A stretch of DNA of 64,000 nt from Lineus longissimus. Its lineage: Eukaryota > Nemertea > Pilidiophora > Heteronemertea > Lineidae. The notes beneath the pieces were generated by a model. The model saw only the letters and a program-made list of their open reading frames with translations. It searched no databases and was not told the DNA's origin. This document shows, piece after piece, positions 1 through 13,045 of this stretch (positions are counted from its first letter, which is position 1; every line of letters starts with the position of its first letter). Where the stretch lies: contig NC_088308.1 in assembly GCF_910592395.1 (NCBI RefSeq), positions 13,161,001 through 13,225,000 on the forward strand. The letters run 5' to 3'. The translations under genes were made by a program, and so were the position numbers.

Positions 1-3000
1 GAAGAAAAAGAAAGATGTGCTTGATGGGAAGATAATCAAAGAAATGCCCTAAGAAATTCCCAAAGAAATGCGCAAAGAAAATCCCCCTACAGAACATAAA
101 ACACATGAAGGATTTAAATCTTAATATCTGTGGTTAATTATTCCAGCAGCACTTGTCACAGCAATCATGATATGCAGAAAGAGGATAAAGGTTGGACCCG
201 AGGTCGGTCCTTTACAAGGCGTGCCAGTTAAAAATGAAGTCAAGACCCCTGATTTACAAGGTGTTCATAACATTACACTGATGAAGTGATGCGTTTTTAA
301 AGGTACAATAGTGATATTTGTTAGGCCAATGTTTAGAAATGTTGTTGAATCAGGGTTGTTTTTAACTTCTTTTTTTTTTTGCTTTTTTTCACGCTGATAA
401 TGTGGGGTAGATTAGAGTAATAGGGGTTTGAGGGGATTAATTTGGGGTGGTGTGAGCGTGAAATGTTGTGAAATTACCCTTTGAAACTCCTACTACTGAT
501 GCTATTGCTAACCCTAACAATTACCCAGCCTTTTCATAATATAGCTAACCCCAACCATGACCCTTCCTTCACATATGCTATAGCTAACACAACCATGACC
601 TTTTATTTTGATGCTGGAACTAACTTCAACCATTAACCATCCTTTTCATGAAAATAAATGAGGTGGGTATAGTTTTTTTGGGAGACATCCTGTAGTACAC
701 AATGAAACCGAACATTCACCGACACCAAATGATCAATTTCAGAACAAATATACTGATTAAAGTGCACTGAGGGTAGTTTACAGATAAATTGGAAAATGCA
801 GAAAGTCATTCACTCTGGTCAATGTTGTTTTCATATTTGTGAGAAGAGAAGTTGCATGGTTGTATGATAAAAATAATTATCTGCTTCAAAAGACTAACTG
901 CCTGGCAAGCGTGGAAATGAACAAGTTGTTGTTTTTTTTGTTTTTCGGATCAGATGGAATTTGTAAAAAACATGAAATATTGTCGATAAAAGAGATTATC
1001 TTTTCAATAATTTGATTTTTAATTAGTTTATTTTCTATTAGGATCAATCCAACATTAAAACAAATGTAAACTTCGGGGCAAGAAGACCAACATCGACCTT
1101 TTCCGTCACGTCTTGTCGAAGTTATTTATCCCCTTTCATTTTGAATTTCCCTTTCCGTCACAACCTCCAGACGCTGCCGGTACTTCAGTGCATTCCTTCA
1201 TTGAGTCTTTAGAGAGGCGGTAGCGGACGGTAGCATTGCACGAAAAAAACCGGAACCAGGCTTGTCGTGGATCAACCGCGAAAATTTTCAGATTCATGGG
1301 CATCAGGCAAAGGAGGTTCCCCGGTGACGTTGTTGGTTGTTTATTGTTTCAGGTCTGTAAGCCATTACACTTTGGGGTATTAGTTCGTGATTGTTTATTT
1401 AGGTAGTTCTAGTGATTTTATATCGATAAAAACGTCGAGTGCAACATGTGCAACAGGCAAGACCACCATTGATTTTTTAAGCCTTTTAGCAGTTCAATTG
1501 TCAATGTTTGACGGCGACGCATCAAATACTGCGTGTATTTTGATATGATATTTCGGACAGTCGGGCAAGTAAATGGTAAAAAGTAAACTGGTAGTTGACC
1601 ACGGACATTTTTTCATAATCGACAAATTGGACAGACATTGATATTTCCACTCTTTTCAGCCAACTGGCAGAAAAATCTCAAAACACGCCCCCTATTACCA
1701 AATTAGCAAAATTCTAAATTAATTTGTTCATCAAATAATTTCTTTATATCTGTCGACTTGCCACAGCAAATATTTTTTCAATACCTCTCCAAATAATACT
1801 TGAGCGTTAAAAACATGCACTCGTCTAATTGATAGGCCTGGACCCTCCAACCTATGACTATTCATTGGTGGTACTAGCATATACCCATGGAGCGGGCAAA
1901 GTTGAAATGTAAAATACATTAGTTAAATTGGCACGATGATTGAGCTACATTAAATTTCTAACGCTACTGAAGTTTTATTAAAGGTTAAACACGAAATGAA
2001 CTGCATTTAGGGACTTATTGCTGCTATCTACATGCAACCCCCAATAGATTGATTGGAGTACGCTATTTTGCACAATGATGTGACAATGCATTGAGACCAG
2101 TGACAGCAGGTCCTGTTCCAAATAAGGCCCTCACATGTCAGGCATATCACCTACCCACTCCCGTACCCAATGCCACTGTCGGATCAAAGCCAGGCGCATG
2201 GAGAGATGCAGATTGCAATTCAAACTGACAACATCAGTCAGTAAAGAATAAAACAAAGAGCAAGCGCTGGCCACTGTACATATTTTGTCCATCCTGGCAT
2301 AACTGTTTATTGATACCCTGACTGCATGTTCCGGTAGGCCACTCTGCAGAATTTGCCTCATCTCTCAGGTCAGTGTTTCTCGAATAGAACTAAAATAGAA
2401 TAGGCTAATCATTAATCTCCCTGCTAATACCCTGCACCATGGACCAGGTTGTATAGCACTACATACGTGCTGGAAGCTAATACTGATGTGGCAGGGAGAA
2501 TATGCGTGAAGTTTGTGTATGCTTTTGAGAATGAGCGGAGCTCTCAAGTCGACGTGCTCTCTGAAAAGTTGTTATTTATTCTAAAACCACGAAGATATTC
2601 GACGTATGACACCCTCAGTGACACTCTTACGTATGATCCAGACCTACGAAGCCAAAGGTTGCAAGAATTCGACGCATTTCCGAGGCCCAATTTTGAAACA
2701 AAAATCGCCTCCTATTTAGCGGCCACAACGCGCATTATAGTATAGATTGTCTCAGGTGTCTTTGTTTACATGGGAGCCGTCATTTTGAAAAAATGCCGTG
2801 GCGTCACCGTGGAACCTCCTTTGGACATATGGATTAGAAATTGTGTTTTGTATACATTTATAGGTGTTAGTTAAGTTTATTCTTCAAAATGAAGAATTGA
2901 ACAGGAATTTCCTAATCAAAGCTAAAAAAGCGTTTTTGCATCATAGTTCACCCATACTTTTGAAAAAAGAACTAAAAGAAAAGAAAAAAAGTGAATTTTT

Positions 3001-3332
3001 GGACGTTTTTAAAATTGACCGTTACATAGTGAAGAGACAGGATTAACTGGGCCCAAATACAACAGATACATGACCCACAAAATATACCATTCTCTGCCAA
3101 AAACCGCATTCAATTCTCTCATTTTATCTCTGTGATATTTTTTAAAAACGGTAGAAATTTACTTTCTGGTAGGACTGTACCTTCTTATTTCCTGATCAAA
3201 AGTCCGACGCTTTTACGCTGGGCGTTTTTTTCTCCCGCTATAATCCGTCTGAAGGTTATGGATTTCACCAGGGGGTTTGAAATATCGAGAGGCGGAGTAT
3301 ATTGAATACAACTGGTGCCAGGATGGGTTATA
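1..3332. other. Intergenic or intronic DNA, no supported gene
   Basis: No ORF here looks like a known protein. Positions 118-289 on the plus strand read as a hydrophobic stretch followed by basic residues and a stop, which could be the worn 3' end of a transposon membrane gene, but this is only a guess. Positions 480-650 contain irregular repeats of a GCTAACCC-like motif. The 98-codon ORF at 2449-2745 has no recognisable motif and I do not call it. Confidence 0.5.
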
Positions 3333-3516
3333 TTAGGTAAACAGGAGCGTTAGGAAGGTCCTCACAGTCATAAATTTACCTTCTTTGGCTCACAATTATA
3401 GAAATTTTGAATTTTAACTAAAGGCAGTCATTTTATTTCTTACAATATTTTACTTTGGAGGCAATAAAGGCAAATACATGACTGGAAGGAACTTTCTAAC
3501 GCTCTTGGTTACCTAA
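3333..3516. repeat. Small inverted-repeat element (MITE-like)
   Basis: The left end (TTAGGTAAACAGGAGCGTTA from 3333) and the reverse complement of the right end (from 3516) match over roughly 50 bp with scattered mismatches, enclosing an AT-rich core. This is the form of a short non-autonomous DNA transposon. No clear target duplication was found, so the superfamily is open. Confidence 0.6.
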
Positions 3517-5004
3517 GCCACCCACTTTTGAATGTGTCAAGCATGACATGCCTGAGGTCCTGGTGCACCTTTGTTCAAACAAAACCTTCGCTGTTTGCTC
3601 TAAAACAATACAATGTTCATCGTCTTACACAATACTTTTTGTACTTATCAAAGGCATAAATTCCTATGCTGCATGTATTTTGCCGCGATATAATGTACTT
3701 TTTAAGATGCAGCACCATTCGATTATAATGGCCAAATCACACCATTGACTAGACATCAGCATTCAGCAGGGTGACTCTGGTAACATTTTTGCAACCTTTT
3801 TACAACATGCCTTTTACACACATACATGTAGCAACAAATAGCAACATTTTTACAGCATGTTGTTAAGATAGTGTGATTTTTTGGTGAAAAAATAGATTTA
3901 GGAGGAATAATGAGAGAGGCTGTGTTTTGAGTGCCTCTGCAGCAATTTAAGCTGTCACTGTTGAGGGGCGAAAAGAAACATCGTCAAACACTGAAGCCAG
4001 GGCCACAAGGCCTATGAGAGGGCATCGTATGGGGCGTATCGCAGGACGTTTGTCGTTGAGTCCAACAAAATCAGTTTTCCTATGCAAACCATTATTTTGT
4101 GTCCAATTATAATATATGTTATTTTGTCCAAGTCATATGAGTTCGGGTAGATCATATAACACAAATCCTAATTCCGATTTGCTATAAAAGACTTTACAAC
4201 ATCTTTATCAACATGTAACAAATAATTGCTTTGCATTTTGATAATTTTCGTTGTATTGCCAACAATGTGTTGCAACCAGGAATGTTGAAAGTTTGTGTTA
4301 AAATGTTGTCAGTGTACACAGGGTTTTTCTTATGCCACATTATATTACCATTAAGAGATGCCAGCTATAGTTGGGGATTATGCATCATCTTACCTGAAAC
4401 TACAGTTTAATGGCACTCGACAAGACCGTCGGTCAATTCAGAATATCACAAACTGTCATCTCACACAAGGTGTAGTGCATACATGTAACAAAGGGGTAAA
4501 TTGGACTGATTTGTTATGATGTTGTTAGAATTTGGTGGTGGGTGTTTGTGTCGAACATCTCCTGTAAGTTTGTGTCTACACTAATACCAGAAAAAATCGT
4601 CGTAAAACTGGATTGGAATGGGATTGACAGTTGTTTTACCAAAAAGACTATAAACATGTGGAAAACGTTCTTATACATAAAAAACATTCAATTTGAATTT
4701 TTTACCAGGGGTTACGATTACCCCATAGCCAAGGGTATTAGTAGCCCCTGACCTCACGCCTTGTATTGTCTCTGAGATGCATTGTTTTAGATTAAGTGCC
4801 CTGAATTACAGGCTATACTATTGTGAGTATTGAAAGAGGTACCATTATAAGATCCAGGCCGGTTTAGGTGAATCTGCCAGGGAATCTCTTGCGTAACCGA
4901 TGTAATAGCTGCAAGGGGGACTACAACAGCCCCATCATTTTACATTACAGGGAGCTTTGATATAGTGTTCCAGCACTCACATTAATCCTATGCTTGATTT
5001 GCAG
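3517..5004. other. AT-rich non-coding DNA, probably intronic
   Basis: No gene is supported. Between about 3780 and 4320 there are several scattered copies of TTGCAAC, AACATGT and related words in both orientations, suggesting another worn inverted-repeat transposon whose ends I could not fix. The stretch runs into the splice acceptor at 5001-5004, so part of it is likely intron of the host gene. Confidence 0.4.
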
Positions 5005-5192
5005 AATATTGGGAGATAAATAGAGGCCAAGCCATATCTACTGAGACGCCGTACAAGTATGTATCAACACTCCAACCGCTTGATCTCATTATTGGACTGT
5101 CTGTAGCAGCTGTCGTCGTCACGATTCTAATAGGACTCATCATCTTCATCATCCACAATAAAAAACGATATATGAAACAGCACGACAAAGAG
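5005..5192 (+). CDS. Host gene exon encoding a single-pass membrane segment
   Basis: A 188-bp open stretch lies between a pyrimidine-rich acceptor ending in AG (5003-5004) and a consensus donor GTAAGT (5193-5198). One frame, starting at the third base, is open throughout and encodes about 62 residues: a polar extracellular-like part, a hydrophobic run of about 23 residues rich in V, I and L (about 5095-5157), then a basic stop-transfer cluster with NKKRYMK. This is the usual make-up of the membrane exon of a cell-surface receptor or adhesion protein. The neighbouring exons are not visible here, so the family cannot be named. The call rests on splice sites plus membrane topology, not on homology. 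Confidence 0.6.
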
Positions 5193-5372
5193 GTAAGTAA
5201 GGGCCATACTTAAACTAATAAGTTCACCAAAAAATACACCGTTTAAAAGTTTTGTATATACCTATTTTACCAAAAATATTAATCGATTTTTTTATGAAAA
5301 CACCAAAAGTTACTTAACGCCAATACTTACTAACATTAGTTAGTTCCGACCATATCAAATGTTATTAAAATT

Positions 5373-5559
5373 AATACCGGTGTAACATCTGTGGTTGTTT
5401 CCCATGTGTCAGTGTTTCCAAACAATAGGCAGCTAGAGAGACCATGACTTTTCAATAGGGGGAAACACAGAAAAACTTGTCAATCTATCTTTTAGCGTTC
5501 CCAAACAATGAGGGGAAACACTCAAAAATAGAAACACTCAAAAACATTACACCGGTATT
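5373..5559. repeat. Short inverted-repeat element
   Basis: AATACCGGTGTAA at 5373-5385 is matched by its reverse complement at about 5546-5558. Internal copies of GTGTTTCC and GGAAACAC also face each other. It looks like a roughly 190-bp MITE or fold-back unit, with no clear target duplication. Confidence 0.45.
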
Positions 5560-7846
5560 GAGAATCAATTCGAAAAAGTATGAAATATGCATTATGTCTT
5601 CTCCCACTTAACGGAGCGCTAGGAAATTGCTGGAAAAATGATTAAGTCCTGAAAATGGCAGTCTACAGTTTTTACTGGTGGGGTGCAAGCATTCAATACG
5701 ACAGTCAAATACAGTGAGAGACAACCTTGTAAATGTTGTCAATTCAATAATGCCTCATCACGGCCAGGGCCAGTTATCCCTGCAGTAAGGCTAAATATTA
5801 TTGAAGTTGCGTAAGCCTATTAAATGCCCATGTAAATTGTCGACCAACCTAATAGATTATGTAATCTTTTTCTTGAAGGGAAATCTACAAAATAAAGGGC
5901 ACTTTTGTGTCAAACGTGATCATTGTTTTCTGTCATCTTGCTATGATAACGTAATTCCAGGTGGGGGGCAAAATCTTCAAGTTCGATCTCCCGAACCAGT
6001 AGGAGGCAGAACGTTAATACCCTACCTATATGCCGTCACCATAGTGGTTGGGAGTTTTCCCAGTTAAAGTAATGTTTTGCGGCTTGGTTACAAACACTGC
6101 AATAACTTTGGCAATATAAGTCTTAACTCAACCCGACAAAAAGCATTCTTTTCTGCAAGATCTATTCTACTCGAAATATATCAAGATGTACCGTGTAGAT
6201 ATTGAATAATTTGTTTACAATATCAAATTGTAACCACTCTGCTTATTTTTGAGTCCATCATAGCAACAGTCTCCATACTTTTTGGGTAAAATCATGTAAA
6301 TAGAGGCAACCGAATTTTTTTAAAGCCCCAAATTAACTGTTTTTGCTGTATAACACTGTTTATTGGTTTCTATAGTAACCGGCCATTAAATAGCATTAAA
6401 TACATTTTACAAAAACATCCTATTAACTTGAAGAGGAGATAGTACCCTTCATCACAAAGGTAGAATTACACCAATTGGTCATGTTTTAATAAATCTGCAT
6501 GACTTTCAATAATTTGTATCAATCTCATAAGTTTCATTAAAATTGATGTATCAAAAAGTCCCCATAATGGACCATCGTTTGGTTTTTGCATTTTACCAGC
6601 CCTAAATGATAACTAATAACTGTTCTAATTACAAAGCTATGAATCCCATATTTTAATGGGTAATGGCTGAGTACTGGAAGTTTACAGGGAAAAAAATATA
6701 AGGATTAACTAAGCACACTTTCTAAGAAAAATACAAATGAGTAATTTAAAACAAATTACCTCTTGAAAAAGCCAAAAACTTCGTTGTTGATTGATCGGAC
6801 CTTTAATATCAATTTTTTTTTATTGAAACTTTTTTCAGTTATAGCCCATAGCATGAAATGAGAGACCATCGTTGCCGATTTTCTAATTTCCTCAACGTTT
6901 GAGATTTTTAAAAAATACATTGAGCAATAGGTACCTTTTTAACTGATTTCGGCTAAATTTCAAAGCTGTGTATATCCTTAATTCTTCAAATAATTCAACA
7001 ATATTTCATACAGTTCATGATCTAGGTTAAGTGAACATATTTCTACTTCAGATCTTGTATTTTCATAAGTATCTTTGCAATGTGATGGCTTTATTCAGCC
7101 GAATTGTCCGTGGTAAACGTTTTTTATCAGTTCATCCTTAAAAAAAATATTTAACCTATTTTTGACCAATTTATGATTGAAATAGATACAGAGGCATCCA
7201 TTTATGAGTTTCCAAAAGATGAGTTAATTGTACTTCCTCTAACTAGTCGAATTGTGAATTAGTAAGGGAGTAGTTGAGGCAATAATAATGCGCTGATTTG
7301 GGTCGGCCTCACGATTAATCTCAATGAAATCAGCTTTATCCAATCACTACCATGTTTCTATACATTTTCGTGTTCTCATAAATATCCTTAATGTACTAAT
7401 GCAACATGAAGTACTTGAGTAGCTGTTTCGATGAATAATTCACTTAAAACAAATGGTAAAAAAATTACACATTTTTTTGGATTTTAAACTTGTTGTCAGA
7501 TCACTCATAACCAATACAGAGTATCAGTCTTGAGATCGGGCACCAGACTACATAGAGGCTACCATATTGGCTTAAAGTGGGTCGGACCCTTAGTCACATC
7601 CTGATAGGCTTATATAGTTATGATGTGCCCCCCCCCCCCCTGAGTAATCCGATGGATTTTATGCGTTGGCCTAGCAGGCACCTCAATGGCCTTAACGAAC
7701 GGATTGGAGCATGGAGATGATGTTGACAGCCCTGGGATCCTTGACCCTGATGATACCACAAATACTGATGACGACCGTGACGATGATGTTGATGACGCTA
7801 ATCAAGCTGTACCGGGCGCACGTAGGCACCGGAAAAGTCAGTCTCA
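5560..7846. other. AT-rich non-coding DNA
   Basis: Both strands are dense in stops, with homopolymer runs (a C-tract at 7628-7641). A short open stretch at 7686-7859 encodes about 57 residues rich in aspartate. It is not recognisable and may be chance low-complexity coding next to the pogo relic. Confidence 0.45.
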
Positions 7847-8168
7847 ATCAGAAGATTGACCTAATCGTGACATACTATGTAGCATGCAATAGGATTAAGT
7901 CATGCTGAAACCGCGACATCCTTTGCTAGACTACGCCATCGCATAGCGTCGCAGAAAATTAGACGTTGGATAAGCACACATGATTAGTTCTTTGCCCTCA
8001 GCGATAGATCAGAAGATTGACCTAATCGTGACATAATATGTAGCATGCAATAGGAATACGTCATGCTGAAACCGCGACATTCTTTGCTAGACTACGCCAT
8101 CGCATAGCGTCGCAGACAATTAGACGTTGGATAAAGCACACATGATTAGTTCTTTGCCCTCAGCGAAA
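7847..8168. repeat. 161-bp direct tandem duplication
   Basis: The block starting ATCAGAAGATTGACC at 7847 is repeated from 8008 with a period of 161 bp and only a handful of differences, including one-base indels. It therefore looks like a fairly recent local duplication. It lies just upstream of the pogo-like relic and contains no gene. Confidence 0.85.
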
Positions 8169-8570
8169 GATCAACTCAAACCCACTGAAGAAAGAGGAGA
8201 CAACGGCAACACGGCACTGATGCACAAGGTAGTGTTTCTTTAAGCATTCTATTCCTCACAAAATGAATTTCCTTCTTTTCTGAATTGCACTTGTAGGCCT
8301 ATACTGGTGTAACATATTTCTAAGTCCCCTGGAACGTAAGTCCGCTTCTGTCGTAATTGACGGAATAAGTCGCATGATACATTAACACAACCGACCCTGA
8401 CCATGCCTTTAACTATATCAGTGCTATTGTTCCTGAAACCTTTATTCCCTAGCACTACCATTTCGTTCACACCAGTCGTCTTAGCTTTTATCATAATTTA
8501 CGAAGATGTTAAACGTCTTTGCTTTTAGGCATTTTAGGCATACTGGCCCGATGGTAGACAACTTGGTTCC

Positions 8571-9640
8571 TTGAGCGCCGAAGACTTGGTTTCACGGTTC
8601 CGTTGAGGACATGAAAGGGCATGCTAGAAGAGAATTTCGGCAATGGTGGGCAGAGCAGACGAAACGAAGGACGGACGACAACAGAGACCACAGCAAATCT
8701 GCACATTGGCTAGGCAACTTTATGGAAAAGTGAGCTGTATTTTTTCTGTTGTATTGATTGGTCTTAACGTACGGAGTGGATTGTGTTTAATGAATTTCAA
8801 TAATAAGTAAATGTTATTTCAGGAAACAAAGCAGCTATCGAAGGAAGACAAACGACTCCCGAGGGTTACCTGATAACGCCCAGGAATTGGTTGCCGACTA
8901 TAGGGGAGCGTTTGCCGACCTCATCAGAGACGGTGATGTTGGTGTCATCATGAACATGGATGAGACGTTTGTGTTGTTTGATATGGTGCCAAGATCAACA
9001 ATGGGAGCTACTGGATTCCAGAATGGTGACTCAGATCATCCCAAGGCAACCCGAAACTTGGATGCGCGGTGACTTGAGTGCATGGTTACTACAGACGGAC
9101 AAAAAGGACAAGCCCAGGTCAACTTCAGAGGCTTGGCACCAGATGGAGATGTCATTTGTCGGCAGCTTCAGGCGGATGATCAAGATGATGTGCGACTGAT
9201 TAGCATAGAATATCAGTCCGTGGTGGTATTACAGGACATGCACCTGACGTCATCCGTGCTGTCATTGACGGTACTTTCTAGTTTGTGGCAGTATTTTCAG
9301 TAAAATCAGAATTTCTTGGACTAAAATTGTTGTATGGTTGTCATGGCTGCAACAAAAGCATTGTGCGAGTCGGACAGTTTAAAAACGTAATGTATTGTTC
9401 ATACTTCTTGTTTGTATCCCAGGCACAGGTTTGAGCCCGGCATCAATCGCTAATCGATTGGTTGCAGGCCCTGATTGTGCCATTTGTAGCAGGGGCCACG
9501 TCAGACAGCTGTACATCACTGCTGCAGCCCTTTGACTAGGCCGTAAACAGGAGCTTGAAATGTCGTCTGACGACCATTTGGAAAATGTGGAGAATCGGCC
9601 ACACCGATGACCAAGGGCATTGTGAGCGGATTACCAGGTA
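8571..9640 (+). pseudogene. pogo-like (Tc1/mariner superfamily) transposase relic with an intron
   Basis: The plus strand carries blocks typical of a pogo/Tigger DDE transposase, in order. An N-terminal part at about 8571-8729 ends at a GT donor (8730). A 93-bp intron ends in TTATTTCAG at 8822. The frame then resumes with a basic RRKT segment and reaches NMDET at about 8955-8969, the first catalytic aspartate block. A TDGQK block lies near 9088-9105 and a LLQPFD block near 9520-9540, followed by a W-rich segment. Pogo enzymes normally carry these in this order. The frame is broken by a shift near 9045, a stop after QPFD and further shifts, so it is dead. Joining the two exons keeps the frame, which supports the intron. 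No terminal repeats were found. Confidence 0.7.
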
Positions 9641-11377
9641 GGAAGTGGTAAGGATGATCAGCCTCGTCTTGGAAAGGGATACAAAAAGAGACGATCATGA
9701 ACGTGTTGAGAGCCAGTGGCCAACGAAGAAGTCGGGGAGGGAGTAGAGATTGTAAATTGATGAGTTTGAGCAGTTTGTTGAGGGAATGGTGTTTTCGGAT
9801 GGATAAGAGGATGATGCTGTTATCGGTGATGACGTGTAAACCCATTTGGATAATAAAATTCATTGGTAAATTTATTTGTATCTGTGATCTTCTTTAATTC
9901 GTTAACAGGAAGACTTTTTTGAGACATGCTGTAGACCCATGAAGCTAGCTTTATGGTAGACCCTAGATCAAAACAGCAATTTCTGGTCAACCAAAATTAT
10001 TTAGGCCTAGTTGTCTTGTATTGGTTCATTCAGTACAGGACTGCCCCGTGTAATTACATATACACGTCTTTTATCCACTACGTGGAAGGCCTTTGTCAGC
10101 CTGAATTGGCAATGCCCTCGAAAAGGGAGTCAATTATCAGGTGTGGCTGTTCTTTCTAATGTTCGCCAACTCCTAGTAAAATCGGCCTATTCATTTGGAT
10201 TTAGTCATTCTATGATTCAGCCGCGCTCCGTTAAGTGGAAGAAGACAGTTATATCAATATAGAAAATTACAATAATTTACTGCATTAAGAAAGTATGAAA
10301 TTATCATTGTATGATATGGCTAAGATGATCCCGATCCGTACACACGTGCAGACGTCCGTTTATAGCTTACCAGTGCGCAATGACCCCTGGCTTATGATAC
10401 GCTCCCGCGTCTGAAAGGCTCTGTTCCTAGTGCCCCCACTCGCTCAGGTAGATATCGCATATCATGGCGGAAAAACAAAAGTTGCAGAATGTCTTACGTT
10501 TTTGTCACTTTCCATTATAAAAATTTAGTTTCAGATTCAAGAAATAGCACGCTTTGTTTCTGTCGGTACAAAAAATAACAAAAACCAGCTAACAGAAACA
10601 ATCATTTGTTCAGGCAAACGAAACCTATAAGTTGTTGTCAGATACGAGGAAAACGCATTTAAGGCACTTCAATCTCAAAAACTTTTCTGGGGGAGGGCCC
10701 CAGACCCCTGTTCTAAGCGTGCCTTCGGCGCGAGTGGGGGGATGTGACCCCTTACCCATCCAGACATGATCCGCCCCTGTCCATTAATGACTTCAGCTTA
10801 CAGTCTGTTGAAAACTGACAAACCCGCCAAACATGCAATTCACAGACAGGAGACCCACACTGAAAGAGACAGACGCACATGTATTCAAAAACTGCACGTC
10901 TACTAACACACGAAGAAGAGAGCGTCGACTGTCTCATCGCCTGGATGCATCGTCACTAGAAACACTTTCTAGGGTGATATTTTCAATAAGGGTGTCAGTA
11001 TTGACGCGCAGTACCTCCTGGACAACAATAATGACTTTCATATTACGATGGCTTATTGTTAAGTTTGTAGTATTAAATGAATAACATCCCCTAAAGGCAG
11101 TAGTAATTGTAATTTGAAATTTATACCCCCAGGTATACATAGGTATTTCACAACCCAAAATACATTTACTACAAAATTTCAGTCAAAAACACTCCACACC
11201 CATACTCCCTAAATTTCCCAAAACCGAACAAATCAAGGACCAACATCCATTACTCACGCAAAAACGTTCATTTCCAGAATCCTCCCAAACGATATACACA
11301 AGGAAAATATACATTTCCACGTAACACACACTCTTGTAAGTCGAAAAACCAAAAAAACCATCACAATCTCACATCAG
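9641..11377. other. Non-coding DNA without a supported gene
   Basis: No protein family is visible. A GC-richer patch at about 10680-10750 contains GCGTGCCTTCGGCGCGAG and looks like part of a dispersed repeat, but no second copy is in the window. The stretch next to 11378 probably belongs to the worn end of the older Polinton relic. Confidence 0.4.
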
Positions 11378-11769
11378 ATATTTCACTAAAAATCCTGCTC
11401 CTATCACGCCCCCGACAATAAAAAGATACTCATAGTTTTTCATTTCCCCACTTGGTTGGTAAATATCCTTTAATTCCGGCATTTTCCGAAGTTGTACTTT
11501 ATTCTCTGGTTGTAGAGAACAAAAGAAGCATCAACATTTCAGAAATCAGTGGCACTTTTATTTTCTCTTTTCAAATGAAGGTTAACGAAATCAATGGTTT
11601 CTTTTCGATGTTCATCCCAAACCTTAGATTCTCTTTGTAATTTTTCAACAGCTAAATTGTGTCTTTTCATTTCGTCTTGATAACCATTTTTATCTATGGC
11701 TTTGAAAAGATACCCCGCCCCAGAAATGGCAACGGCGTTTACTACAGTACCAATTAACATTTCAGCCAT
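11378..11769 (-). pseudogene. Relic of the Polinton membrane/coiled-coil gene (relic A)
   Basis: The minus-strand frame from 11769 encodes a hydrophobic start, a KNGYxxEMKRHNLAxE block and a charged helix. These align closely with the 145-residue gene at 31689-32126 of the intact Polinton. A frameshift near 11540 moves the rest (PELKDIYQPSGEMKNYEYL and a C-terminal hydrophobic run) into another frame, ending at 11378-11380. Its start lies in TAAATG context and it is divergent from the integrase relic, 28 bp away. Function is unknown; the family looks like a small membrane-bound virion or accessory protein. Confidence 0.8.
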
Positions 11770-11797
11770 TTACAAACGATGAGAAAATGATAAATAA

Positions 11798-12903
11798 ATG
11801 ACTACCAAAAATGTTTCAGCGAAAGGTGTTTCAAATGAACAATATCTGAGAAATTTATACCTTAACCCCCAAAGCACTGTGGCCTATACGAATAAAAGCC
11901 AACTTTGGAGAAAAAAAAACCCAGACAAAATGGCAATCAAGAAAAAGGAACTAAACTATTTCCTAGTTAATTTACCAACCTACCAACTGCATAAACCAAT
12001 CACCGAAAAAGTCATTGTCCGAAAAAAAATGGTTTCGTACATGGTTCAACAATGGCAAGCTGATTTAGTGGATGTACAGAAGTCTCAAAAAGACAATAAA
12101 AATTTCAGATACGTTTTAACTGTCATTGATTTATTCAGTCGTTACGTTTGGACTCAAGACTAAGAAGGGAGAAGAAGTTAAAGATTCATTTGTCACTATT
12201 TTTAAAGAAGCCAAACCAGAGAAACTACACTTTGATGATGGTAAAAAATTCTACAATAAATCATTGAAAGAATTACTGGAGAAAGTAAACATCGAATGGT
12301 TCTCAACTTTCTCAAGCAAAAAAACAGCTGTTGTAGAAAGATTTAATCGTACTTTAAAAACTAGAATGTGGAAGTATTTCACTGCAAAAGAGACTTACAA
12401 AATGGTTGGAGATTTGTGAAAACCTAGTGAATGGTTAAAACAACACATTTCACTGATCCATTGGAATGAAACCAATCGAAGCTAGAAAAGAAGATAATAC
12501 CGGAACTGTCTGGTACAATCTCTACAGCGCATTTCTACCTAAAGACTATGGTCAACTAAAATACAAGATTGGTGACAGCATGAGAATAACCAAATACAAA
12601 ACCATTTTTTTCTAAAGGTTACCTTCCTCATTTCACAGAAGAAGTTTTTAAAATAAAACAAATAATTTTCACAAAACCTATCGTCTACCAACTTGAGGAT
12701 TATCAGTCAGAAATTATAGACGGTTATTTTTTCACAAAGGAATAAGGTTACGTTCCAAACCGAGATCAGATCGAATACAAGATCGAAAAAAAATGTACGT
12801 TACAAAACAGTTTAGGGCGAAAAATACGGTTAAGTTAAATGGAATGGTTACTCAGAAAAATTCAATGAGTGGCTTCCGGTATCGAACATAAAATCACTAT
12901 AAG
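11798..12903 (+). pseudogene. Polinton integrase relic A
   Basis: This is a retroviral-type (rve) integrase of the Polinton kind, normally acting in the nucleus to insert the element. It aligns end to end with the gene at 32831-33985: an N-terminal YLRNLYLNPQS block, QQWQAD (first catalytic aspartate), VIDLFSRY, FDDGKKFYN (second) and VVERFNRT (catalytic glutamate region). A C-terminal chromodomain with WNGYSEKFNEWLP-like residues lies near 12840-12890. At least three frameshifts (about 12150, 12416 and 12610) and a stop near 12745 show that it is dead. In the second block E is replaced by K (GKKF). Confidence 0.85.
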
Positions 12904-12904
12904 T

Positions 12905-13045
12905 TGAATTTTTAAAGTTTTTTTAAAGTGATTTTTAAAGTTGAATTTTTAATGTTTTTTTAATGTGTTTTTTAAGTTGAATTTTTTATGTTTTTTTAAA
13001 GTGTTTTTAAGTTGAATTTTTAATGTTTTTAGAGTGAATTTAGAG
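12905..13045. repeat. Imperfect AT-rich tandem repeat
   Basis: Units built on TTGAATTTTTAATG and TTTTTTAAAGTG recur with spacing of about 15-40 bp. Read on the minus strand they extend the HNH relic with a repeated lysine-rich peptide (LKNTLKKHKKFN). Confidence 0.7.

Noticed and set aside
2449-2745. 98-codon plus-strand ORF
   Set aside because: No motif, no splice context and no neighbours that support it; length is within chance for this region.
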